64,000 nt of DNA from Blasia pusilla (lineage: Eukaryota > Marchantiophyta > Marchantiopsida > Blasiales), in the NCBI GenBank assembly GCA_050084515.1, contig CM114271.1, positions 36,518,001 through 36,582,000 of the forward strand, given 5' to 3'. The notes below the pieces were generated by a model that was not told the DNA's origin, made no database searches, and saw nothing but the letters and a program-made list of their open reading frames with translations. Position numbers and translations under genes: made by a program. Below are positions 53,703 through 64,000 of the stretch, piece by piece; position 1 is the stretch's first letter; each line of letters begins with the position of its first letter.

Positions 53703-54470
53703 TTACTCGATGCTACTAGTCACAATGAAATCATTTTCTCATCTTATTCTTTTGCGTCGACGACATAGAGAGTCAGCGGGCTGTTCGGATGTAACTTTGT
53801 CTCGAGATGTCGGATGAGGTTGGCGATAGATCCGTTGGGTTGGGAACATCATTTATGACGATTTCCCTTTTTTGGTTTTAGTCCGTCAGGTGACCCGTTG
53901 ATCGAGTCAACGATCATCCGATAACTGTGCACGTAGGTTATCATTGGTAGTGTTATAAGAGTGAGAGAGATGGCTTTCTCAAGCCCTCTTTCTCATATTG
54001 AGCCTTAGGAGCGCCTCTCTTGCATAGACGTGTGTGGGTGTGTAGGGGTTAGGATGCTAGTGTCCGGATTCCCTCATAGCGGAGGATGGATGTGGTTCAA
54101 TATGCCGATGTAGATTCATGAGTGGAGTTTTAGGCTCGATGAGCCATTTTTACTACTCTTGATTTTACATGAGAAAGATGCGAGGGGTCAGGGAATTGGT
54201 TGTTTGCAGGTAGGCAAGCGAGTTTCCTTGGTGGGGAGCCCATGGAGACATGTGTGTGATGTTTGTTTGTCATTTTTATGTTCAGGAGGACGTGTGCGGA
54301 AGTGCTGTCCATTTTTCTCATATTTTGCTTGTCGTGCGCATACATATCGCTTTCGACAAACATACATACAAACACGCACGATCCCATGCTAACTCATGGC
54401 ATCCAAACAACGAGATAAGAAGTACCAAAATATCTCCAATTGCCCCCCTAGTTGGTGGTTAGGTCCCCCT
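53703..54470 (-). repeat. Probable gypsy 3' LTR region
   Basis: On the minus strand a polypurine-rich stretch (AGTTAGGGGGACC, then CTAGGGGGGC) precedes sequence shared with 16240-16376. It lies directly downstream of the integrase-PHD relic. Exact LTR ends are not defined. Confidence 0.45.
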
Positions 54471-54624
54471 AACTCCAGATAGCCATCTATCCCTACCTAC
54501 CATGACATACATCTCTTGGACGCTAAGAGCAAAAAGGTCGGGTGCTCATGTGGTCCCATCGTTAGTGGCCTTCTTGTCATCCATGTCACAGCCACAAGTC
54601 AAAATCTAGAACTACCTACTCTAT

Positions 54625-55640
54625 GTATATCTGGGACACATCCATCATCCCTCAAGAACCCTAGTGAGAGGTGGCCTTAGACATGCCATATGCCATCCTC
54701 TCGAGCATCCATCACACACTAGCATAGTGGCTGCACCATGGGCAAAACCACACAACATACACCGTAAGCCGGCAAGAACTACTGCTAAGCTCGGATCAAC
54801 TGTATCGTCAATGTTCAGAAGATGACATGACGCACAGTTACGCTCATGGTCCTTCCAAACCATACCATCGCGTCCCTCCAATAAGAAAAAACCGGATGGC
54901 AAAACCTCACGCACTCTCAAGATGGTGCGCCCTGCAGTCACATCCAAGGTCGTGGGTGCCGTTTGCTGCAAGTAGACATAGTCTCCTTGATGAAACCTCC
55001 GGATAGTAGGTTGATAAACACCTCCCCGAATAATCGCATACCTCAATGTATCCCGATGCTGCGCAATCGCCAAGTTCTCAAATGCCATGGGCATCACTCT
55101 CTAAAACAACTCACCCCTCTAAGAACATGCTCGCATCCATACATCAGGGTCATCAAGGTTCAATACCTCACCAACTTCTCGATGAATGGCCATAGGTAAA
55201 TCTGGCTCTCGGCCATAAAGTAGTAAGTACGATGAGAAAGACGCTAAGGATGCTTGCATGCTGAATCTGTATCCCATCGCCAACCACGGCAAGTGGAGGT
55301 CCCAATCTCCTAGGTGACCTCTCTGCAATCCATACTTGCACAATCCTCTCTTCACCGTTTGCACAACCCGCTCCGCTAGTCCATCCGCCTCAAGATGATC
55401 TCGCGAAGAAGTGCGGTAGTCGATCAACGCCTAATCGCACAAGGCCTGAAACTCCCCGCAAAACTCTATACGCTGGTATGTCAACACTTCAACTGGTGCA
55501 CCGTAATGACTCGACACTTGATCTAGGAAGGCATACGCTATTCCCTCACTCGCTTTGTCAGGAAATGCAACCAACTCACTTTGAGAAGTACTCGACCATA
55601 ACCAACACATAACGACTTTGACCAAGTGTACTCCATTCAG
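54625..55640 (-). pseudogene. Ty3/gypsy integrase with C-terminal PHD finger (broken)
   Basis: Minus-strand pieces follow one another. Integrase core: ELVAFPDKASEGIAYAFLDQ, then VLTYQRIEFCGEF, where the second catalytic Asp is Tyr, then DGLAERVVQTVKRGL, which keeps the catalytic Glu. After stops at 55119 and nearby comes the C-terminal domain FHQGDYVYLQQTAP. Then follows a PHD-type zinc finger: CMLCG, LVCDGC, GWHMAC and WMCPRY, with the last Cys replaced by Tyr. A TGA (54645) interrupts the finger before its final pair. PHD fingers usually read histone H3 tails, so the fusion suggests chromatin-guided integration. The upstream part is cut off at about 55640, where CACTA sequence begins. Confidence 0.7.
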
Positions 55641-55649
55641 TTATAGTTG

Positions 55650-55920
55650 GCAACTCATGTAGTCAATTTATTTTATTGAAATGTTGGTATGGACTCATGT
55701 AGTCATGTACTATGACTAGAAGAGTAGAGTTACATGACTACTATAAAAGCATACACAATGAGTTTAGTCACGAAGATATGACTATGTGAGTAGCGGAAAT
55801 TATGTAGTCATTGCAACAGAACTGCATGAGTCATACAATTATGACTAGAGAGAACTTGAAGCTTACTACTTTAGTTTTTGAACCGTACTGTGCTAGTTAT
55901 ATTGATATGACTAGTGGGAA
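55650..55920. repeat. Subterminal repeats of the CACTA element (TGACTA/TAGTCA motifs)
   Basis: Nine copies of TGACTA or its complement TAGTCA fall within about 260 bp (near 55660, 55700, 55712, 55735, 55765, 55778, 55805, 55842, 55907), usually as ATGACTA or TAGTCAT. Short, inverted and direct subterminal repeats are the TNPA binding sites in En/Spm elements. Confidence 0.6.
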
Positions 55921-56514
55921 TATAAATTTTGGATATTTTGGAATGTTTATTATGCCTTTTGAACGTGCAAGAATTAATGGATCTGAATTATTGAAACCCT
56001 CTTTTCCATTTATATGGTGAACACTTAAGCGTTCACCTTAACACATAGTATAATTTTGAAAAAAGCGCACATAACTAAAACAACATCATATATCCAGAAA
56101 CATGTCAACTCAACTATATAGAAGTAGCACATGAGCACTAAGTTGTTACATTGAGTAGTGGCATCTTGATGTAATCAAGAAACTACATGAATTTTCTCTG
56201 AGTTTAGAAAGAGATGTAATAAGAATATCTTGCTACAAACGAAACATACACAAGCAATTAACCAAGCAAATAATGAAAACCTACTCTTGAAACAGATTTT
56301 GAGGGGTGGAATGTCACTAAAGAGTAGCTTCCATACACCAAATTACAAAATGAATCATTATTACATGGGGTTATAATCCAAATAGATAAAAAAAATAAAG
56401 ATCAAATATAGTAGGGTTTATGATCTCATCTTGAAAGAGCAAGAGAGATTATGTCATCCATGAAAATAAAGTTATTGCACCTTAGATAGTTGGGTGCCAA
56501 AAGAAAAGACTACT

Positions 56515-59500
56515 CTACTGAATCACCTTTCTCATATGCATCTCTGGCCAGAGCATGCTTGAGCCAAGAGCATCACCAAATGTTTCTTGTGCAGGTTCGT
56601 CTATCAAATTCAGCATCCACAAAGCATGTTCTGGTTCGAACACCTCGTTTAGATCAACCCTCACCATGCCTAAGGGGATGTCTTTGGCATGGAACTTGTC
56701 TCTTCCACCAAAAGCTGATATAACTCTTGACCCAAGCACCATCCTACTCAACAATTACATATTACTCACCAATTACATTCGTGAGTAATATGTAATTGGT
56801 GATCACATATTACTCACGAATGAGTAATATGTGATCACCAATTCGTAGCTAAAAAAATACACAGGCATTTAGTTAGTATCAATTCAAATTCTTTCCACAT
56901 ACATTTGCACCATTAATCTGAAAATAAAAAATTGCTAGGATATACCTGTTTGAAAGACCATCCCCATTTCGGAAGATGATGCAAAAAGTTCACAAGTCCT
57001 AGACGACCATTTGACTGTCCACAACAAGAAATATCAGTGTCATCATATAAACCTTGAATAGAAGAGGCCATTATAGATGAGATAAATTACCTTAGTTATT
57101 TTCTTAGACGAGCCTGATCTGATTTCACTTTCCTGCTCATTCAAACCATCACATTGTAGCCTAGACTTGTGTCTTTTGGCTGGTGATGATTTGGCTTGGC
57201 TATCCATACTCACGTTTTCTGCACATTATGCACGACAAAGTCCATTGAACGTTGTAGGAAGAAATGAGTATTGTTCTGTGGATAGGTTGAAAACTACGCC
57301 ACAGATAAATTCATTATGCCATGGATGATATACTTACAAGTGATTCGAGTATCATCATCTACACTTTATGTGGAACTTCTCCTTTTGTTGCTCGGTTCTG
57401 GCACTTCTACAAACAACCCAAGTATTGAGAAATGAATTGTAAAACCAGATTCTTCACTTCAACAAGTAATTATATTATAAGACCCTACATCTAGTGAAGC
57501 TAAACTCTCTACTTACCACCAGATTATGTAGTTGCCATTGCCTCTTTTTGTGTGGAGATCTTCCTCTTCCCTAATTGTCCGGCTGTAGACGTTGGTATAG
57601 GTTCAACAGTGATTGTAAGTTACTCAAAACAAAGAAAGTCAATTGTGAAATACTCATGATGGAAAGGACAAGTAGTTATAACCATTGAAAATCGAGGGCG
57701 GAAGAATGAGAACGGGCTACCTTATGTGAGCTTCTCATCCGTTGTTGCATATGGTTGAGAATTGGATGGCGGGGAACTAGAAATCTAGTGTGGTGTTGAA
57801 GACACATCCTTTGAAGTAAGTTTGGACACCATTTCCATGAGTACACTTAATGCTTTGTTATGCCGTTCCATCTACAACTTCACATCATCCAAATCTACGC
57901 TCCACTTCTTTTCCACTTCTTCCAATTGAATAGTGACTCTAGATTCCACACTCTGCATATATAATCCAACAATCAATTAGGTACCAAAAAACAATGGTTT
58001 TGAAATTACACACTCAGATACAACCATGATACTAACACCATAATTCAACCTGATTAAGGATATGATAGTAACTCCATGACCCAATCAGATGAAGGTCATA
58101 ATACTAGCCATGTCAAGCCAATGGGTAAGAAAAGAGTTATGCATTTACATTTACCGATGAACTCAATTGTGTGAAACGTAGTTGCTTAGGCAACTCGTTT
58201 CTCTCCATACATTCTAGCCCCATGCCCAAGGACTCCTTTGAGGTACGTTGTTGCATCTGCACATGCTCCTTAAATACATAAATTATGAAATTCATGCATG
58301 CGAAAGGATTCAATGCAAATATGGAAATGAAGCAATAATGGAAGTTTTCTACCATTATATAACTTTAGCAAGAAAACTAGGGAATGCCAAGATGACCTAC
58401 ATCAAGTCCATCTAAACCTGCAGGGTCGGAGAAATTTAAAGTCTAGAGCTTGGCCCTTGCTCGAGCCATCTTTTCTGCCTTCATTTTGCCCTCCTCGGAG
58501 ATCAAATAATCTACTAATCTATTCCATGACTCCTCATTGGTATCAGTGTGACACGGGACTGTGCGATGAGCCCCATGTAATGTCCAATAGTTCTTGACAT
58601 TGGATCGCTCAGTTTTCAATAGTTGTGCTATTTTTTTCTTCATGAAATCAAGCAAAAGAGATTATGCATCCACATATGTGTATGCCTCAAGGATATGATT
58701 CTGAACAGCAGCCATGCTGATAGAATTCTGTTTACTAATCTCAATGCATGATAAGTCCAAGTACCTCATCACCCATACCTTTAATTCATTTAGCCAAGGC
58801 TCATAACTTGGAACTCTAGGAGACGGAATACCATTTGGCATGAGCGCACATCTAGGTTTTAAGTTCTGCTCCTTTCGAATGGAGACATCACGAGTCCACA
58901 AATCACGCTTTGTGCGACTCTGCCATTCTCCTATAAATATACCACCATCCCAATTCTTAGATGTCAAAAATGTAGGGCCGACTATTACAAACTCACCAAA
59001 TCATAATTATGTTGAACTATATTAACTATAAGACCAACTTATACTAATAACAGTTTCACACCTTTCATAATACAACAACCTATTCAATATAAATTTGCAA
59101 ACTCGGAGAGAAGTTACCTTTAGATGCACCTGCTTGCGCGGTCAAATTTTCTGATGAGCTTGGTGTTGCGTAAGATTGAGACCTACTACGGTATAATTTG
59201 ACGTCCGTATTCCCGTTGGCCAATGGAAGTGCCAACGATGTTGGGGGCGGCGGTTGGGATGGCCCATGTCCGTTGTGTCTGCAAAAGAAGTACAATTAGC
59301 TAGTTAGACTTCCAATTAATTGAATTCCCGTGTGCAAAACAAGAAAGGGCAGAATAGTAAGCCTACTTACCCAAGGGGATGGGATGGTCATAGATGATTG
59401 AGCTCCATTGGTCCATGGTGGCTGAATTGACTTCCATAACCCATCGGTGATTGCATCATCATAGATACCCACCACAACATTTGGCTTTGTGCCCATGGGG

Positions 59501-60464
59501 GTGGAGGAGGAGGATATGCTTGCAAAGGCATTACGGGTTGTGATGGAGTTCCATCCATGGGTTGCACATGTAAGTAAATTTGTTCGTAAACTAAACTAGA
59601 GACCATTTGATGAATAAAGATTAGTGAAGTCATAATGACACGCTTCTACCACTCAATTTATTACATACCAATCATACATATAGAGATAGTTGAATATTCC
59701 TCCATGTCTACAATTACATTACCGCATCGTTTGTATTGGTGGAATTTCGTACATTTCCCTGTTTGGATGGTTTGACAGGACGCTCCTTTGCTTGAGGCTA
59801 TTCAAAACAGACATCTCATTGTGAGTTAACACAGTATTCATAATTCTAAAATCTGAAGAGAGTAGAAAAAAAACAAGATGTAAAGAGAAAGTACCCTCCT
59901 ATCCTCCAGCCACAAGTCGTCATCCTCTTCAGCCCCAAAGAAGCCCGTCTCAAGGAGTGGATTATAATAGGAGTCTTTGGAATCACTATCTGAACAATCT
60001 TGTCGAGTCTCCTCAGGGATTACACTTTGGTTAGTGGCCTTCTCCTCCAATCGTAAGCTGCGTCTTTGTGGAAAAGAAGGATTCCAAAATGGCAAAGGCT
60101 TGCGCTCCTTCACAACCCTCGGAGCAACAAACCTTCAAAATATGATCACACAAATTGTGTCATATTTCCTAATTTACAACCACTATATGAACATGATACA
60201 TGACCAAATAAAGCAAAAAAAAAAGGTTATCCAAGATCATACTTACCAATCCTTTAACCCACCAAACAACTCCACCTCTTTGGCCTTTCTCTCTCTCACT
60301 CTCCGATTCCTTTCTTCTTCGTATGGATTAGGACTTTGTTGAACATTATCTATACCATCCCAAGATGAACTCTGATGGGATTCCACATTCTCATCAGTCA
60401 TATCAGGTACACCGTTCCAAGCGCCTCCCTCCCTCTGTAGACAACAAGTTAGCAAGAATAACAC
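56515..60464 (-). pseudogene. TNPA-like / Transposase_24-type CACTA gene, multi-exon, damaged
   Basis: Exons can be joined on the minus strand: 60247-60434 (YEEERNRRVRERKAKEVELF); 59895-60132 (FVAPRVVKERKPLPFW, acidic end); 59723-59797 (PQAKERPVKPSKQG); about 59360-59633 (a Pro/Met-rich stretch with YPPPPPPWAQSQM); 59105-59283 (NGHGPSQPPPPTSLALPL). About 58443-58967 follows, with KNWDGGIFIGEW, NVKNYWTLHGAH and ESWNRLVDYLISEEG. The last piece, near 56515-56754, has IPLGMVRVDLNEVFEP and SSMLWPEMHM. The 58.4-59.0 kb part matches the plant Ptta/En-Spm Transposase_24 pattern. In-frame stops lie near 59387, 58660 and 58441. Such proteins bind the subterminal repeats. Exon order is well supported; some joins are approximate. 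Confidence 0.55.
56753..56836. repeat. Two adjacent hairpins from near-identical ATATTACTCAC arms
   Basis: First hairpin: 56753-56769 with 56781-56797 (AATTACATATTACTCAC, perfect). Second: about 56801-56816 with 56821-56836 (GATCACATATTACTCA, perfect). Four related arms in alternating orientation lie just upstream of the last TNPA-like exon (minus-strand sense). Confidence 0.9.
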
Positions 60465-60870
60465 CTAACTTGATGGCAATTTGAGAGTTCTACTTGTTGC
60501 CGTAGAGTTTCATCCATTACGCCCAACAACACCAGAATTCACTTACATCCTTGTAATAGAAATCAATTATTTGAATCATACCAAAAAAAACACAATGGTG
60601 AGTACCAAAGATACAACTATGAATTAATCTAATTTGATTCTGAGTTATAAGAGTGTGAATCAACGTCTTCTATCATATCGCATACATGGATTATTGGCAC
60701 ATGCTGCACATCCACCCTAGCAGCTTCCATTTATGCATCACTTAGGACTCTAGCTCTAAGGTACTTGCATCTGGTAGATTCCCTGGTTCCATGCATGTGG
60801 CATGGAAGGTGGGCAAAGCATTACAAGCTCCATCTAGTGACTCTAAGTCATCAAAATAAACTCTTTGAGC

Positions 60871-63800
60871 TCAAGCTTCCTTCCTCATTACCACTTTCCA
60901 TCCTCCACCCTCATCGGCATCTCCATAAAACACTTGTTGCACTTGTGATGGGAAAACAACTGGCTGGTGATCTAATGGCTCGCATGACCTCAAGTTGGCC
61001 AACAGAAAACCCTCCTTATTTAATTTCATGGACCCTACTCTCGAATCCCAATGTGCTTTAACCCACCGCCCTTGCATTAGTATTATGGGTTGTTCTACAA
61101 TCCCATAATCAAGTAAGAGAATATCAACCAACACCCCAACATATGAGTATAAACAATTATAGTTGGAACTTTTTTCATCAACAAATATTGCACCTATTCC
61201 ACTATCATAAGTGGAGAAGGGTGTTGCACCACTTGGCCCTTCTACCCTGAAGTGGTTTCTGTAGGCTTTCATACTCTTGAATGACAAAACCCTACTATTA
61301 GGAGGTATAGATAATGATAGTAGGTGAGCATCAGGATCTTTTGAGTTGTCAATTGCATCCTGTGTAATGGCAAGGCGAATCCACTTTTCAAAAGGAATGT
61401 CTCTCGAACATGACTGATATTTCGTGTTCAATAACAATGTTAATGGTATTAGTACATTATTTTGTATTTAATGTGTCAATACCAAAATAATATACACTTT
61501 GAGAGTCCGAACCGTAATTAACATAACTATAACCTTGAAAAGCATATATTGGAGAGTTTTACTTTTTCCAATCAACCATGACCTCTGTATTATGCAAAAC
61601 ATAATGATGTGCTAAGTTGATCATTTCTCTCAAAAGTTGAATTGGAGTGCCCGCACCTTCTAGCTCCTCACCAGCGACCCCCTCTTCCTCCCCATCATCC
61701 CACACTCGCGTCCGCACGTCTTCAAACCTTTTCATATACTCTGTCACAAACCCTAATGCCTCGTCCTTCACATACCCTTCTGCCATACACCCCTCTGGCC
61801 TAGCTTTAGACCGTACATATTTCTTCATGTACCCCATATACCACTCCATTAGATACATCCACCGCTCCATTGGATACATCCATCAACATGCTACTGGCCC
61901 ACACATGTCCAATTCTTCTACGACATGAATGAACAAATGTGTCATCACGTTGAAGAAAGATGGAGGGAAATGCATTTCAAAGAGACAAAGGGTTATGGCA
62001 GTCTCTTCCAAGAGTTTGTTGAATAAAGCTGGATCATATACCTTTGTACACACCATTCTAAAAATTCCAGATAATCTAATAACCACCATTCTCACATAGT
62101 CCTTCAGAAGACCACGAATGCAATAAGGAAGGACTTGCTGAATGAAGACATGCTAATCATGTGATTTCATATTGCCCAATTTTTTATTAACCACATGCTT
62201 GGAGAGTTCTCCACAATATCCAGATGGCACCTTCAAGTTTTGAATCCTCGAAAGGAAAGTGTTCAAGTCATGGGGAGAAAGAAAATAATCGGAAACTGGT
62301 TTAAGCAAAACTTGGGGTTTACTAGGATGGGATTGCAACCACAAATGGGATCGAATCCCACAGGCCTCCAAATCTCTCCTTACTTTCATAGTATCTTCAC
62401 TCCAAATAAGGTCTTGACTAGATTCTCAACGATATTCTTCTCAACGTGCATTACATCTAACATATGACGTATAAGCAAATTCTGATTGTATCGTCAAGGA
62501 AGCATGGACATCTCACAACTTGAACATAGTAGCTAATATCCACAATCAAATCAAACAAAAGCTATCCTCCTCTATAGCCACTATTTCATAACATAAAGAA
62601 TAGATAATATAGAGAGGAAGCAGGATACTGGCCAGTAAGGAAACGAATATAGTATACTCAGCCTTTTCACCCCAGTTCTCTTGTAGGGATCAGTAGGGCT
62701 GTCTTCTCGACCCCCACTCTCATCATATGTATGTTTTTCATTTGCCCATCCAATAATCTCTCCGAAAAGTAGTCTAGGCACGCGTGGTCTAAGTTCTGCA
62801 CTCCCGTTGAAATGAGATCCATACCTACGGGTCCTCCATGGATGGCTCAATGGGAGATATCGACGATGACAACCGTATATGGGCTTGCCAAAAGACTTTG
62901 AAAAATCAGAATCCACTCGAGGCCCGCATATAGGACATCCTAGTTTTCCACCGTGGCTCTGCCCAACTACAGTTCTGTATGCCGGGTCATCATTTATGGT
63001 CCATAGTAAGGTAGCCCTGAACATGAAGTTCCAACTTACGCCTACCTTCTGAACGTCATGAAATTGAACCCCTTTCCACATTTCTTGGAACTCTTCCACT
63101 GGAGGAAGCAAGTATGTGTCTATGTTTTTCCCATTTACACTCTCCTTTCCTGGTATGATCCAAGAGAGCATCACAAAGAATTTTTTTGGCTGGAGCCAGT
63201 AAGGCAAGTTATAATTAACAAGAAGCACGGGCCATGTTGACCACAAACTCGACTTGTCTGAAAATGGATCCACTCCGTCCAAAGCTAGTCCAAACCTGAA
63301 ATTCCTCTTCTCCTCGGCAAAGTCTGGATATAAGTTGTCCATGTGGCGCCATGCCTTGCAATCAGCTGTATGCCTTACTAAGCCATCCTTGCTCTGATTC
63401 AAGGGGGCCCAGGTTAACAATTCAGACAACGTCCTGCATCTAAACATACGTCTCATCCGAGGTATGATAGGAAAATGCCTTAATACCTTACATGGTACCA
63501 ACGTTCTACCCACTTTCCGGAACCTTGGTTTCCCACATAATGGACAGATCTCAGCTTCATCCAAATCACCCCAGAGTAAAACACATCCAGCCAAACACGC
63601 ATGGATACTGTTGTAACCTAAGCCTAGTTTACCAATGAGTTTTTTTGCTACATAATAACTCGGTGGCGCCATGTTCCCTGTTGGTAGGACCAACTTACAA
63701 AGGAGTTTCAAAAATTCGTCAATAGCTACATTTGGGACGCCATGGGTGGTTTGAATGTTGAATAGTAACATGAAAAAAGCTAAAACATATGTTTTTGCTG

Positions 63801-63987
63801 TAGGGAACAAGGGTTTAGGGTAGAGGAGCTTGCAAGCTTCAGCAAGCTCCTCATATTCATCTCCATGATTGAATAGTGGTTCTTTGTTTGATATTCCCGG
63901 TTCAGGTAATTCATCAGATGGGAGAGATGTCTCTTCAGTCTCATCCTCATGTATATGGTCGTATTTCTGGAAAATATCATTGAGCAT
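60871..63987 (-). pseudogene. CACTA TNP2 transposase (Transposase_21, DUF4218, DUF4216), with two premature stops
   Basis: The ATG at 63985-63987 opens a 468-codon frame; the true start may be further upstream. It has FNIQTTHGVPNVAIDEFL, a CPLCG zinc motif, and the transposase core FRFGLALDGVDPFSD and TINDDPAYRTVVGQSHGG. A GT-AG intron at 62482-62628 joins FPYWP to NLLIRHMLDVMHVEKN, the conserved MH-EKN motif. The next exon has LEACGIRSHLW, then after a TAG (62153) a LFEMHFPPSFFNVMTHLFIH segment of DUF4218. After a TGA (61883) come WMYPMERW and KARPEGCMAEGYV. A further exon, 61437-60871, is DUF4216-like, ending VQQVFYGDADEGGGWKVV. The two stops fit Trp-to-stop and CGA-to-TGA changes. The enzyme would cut and join CACTA ends; this copy is probably inactive. 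Confidence 0.8.
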
Positions 63988-64000
63988 TTTATGAACGTCA

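Larger units (their letters stand above)
55641..64000 (-). mobile_element. CACTA (En/Spm) DNA transposon, one end and most genes, continuing past the window
   Basis: Contains a TNPA-like gene and a TNP2 transposase gene in the same orientation, plus a subterminal repeat zone at the left end. That is the standard organisation of plant CACTA elements. The left boundary is placed where gypsy integrase homology stops; a terminal CACTA sequence was not identified there. The right end lies outside the window. Confidence 0.75.

Overview
This looks like nuclear DNA from a land plant, most likely a bryophyte or another non-seed lineage. The one clear host gene encodes a PB1-domain Raf-like kinase of plant subgroup B4. 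Its introns are short and start with GT and end with AG. It sits among plant-type Copia, Ty3/gypsy, LINE, CACTA and hAT-MITE sequences. The lineage is inferred from the kinase sequence style and the transposon mix; no species is claimed.

Layout. 1-2120 (minus) is the end of an unusual retroelement ORF. It has an RGG-rich leader, a retropepsin-like protease and a C5-cytosine DNA methyltransferase (DNMT) domain. A TAG interrupts the methyltransferase immediately after the catalytic Pro-Cys, and the domain continues to the window edge. 2.1-15 kb is AT-rich decayed sequence with a perfect 28-bp hairpin, hAT-like MITEs and a 200-nt (CT)n array. 15.1-22.7 kb stacks a gypsy protease relic, a Copia element (16457-20672) with two MITEs nested in one LTR and a 196-nt (CT)n expansion inside gag, then a gutted chromovirus. 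25.3-26.0 kb is the 3' end of a LINE. 26614-31598 is a nearly complete Copia element with a 5-bp target duplication and an inverted partial LTR in place of its primer-binding site.

33-48.8 kb is the gene island. A GC-richer promoter/leader region is followed by the eight-exon kinase gene (38544-45284, 1783 aa if translated from the first ATG of the long ORF) and an unrecognised 174-aa membrane-like ORF. 48.8-55.6 kb returns to transposons: a MITE with a perfect 8-bp target duplication, a plus-strand Copia relic, and a second gypsy relic whose integrase carries a PHD finger. 55.6-64 kb is one end of a CACTA (En/Spm) transposon with subterminal repeats, a TNPA-like gene and a TNP2 transposase gene, both on the minus strand and running off the window.

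Most interesting are the retroelement-borne cytosine methyltransferase and the integrase-PHD fusion. Both are ways a transposon could write or read host chromatin. They may belong to one family, but that link is an inference. Nearly all transposon ORFs carry premature stops, several of them consistent with C-to-T change.
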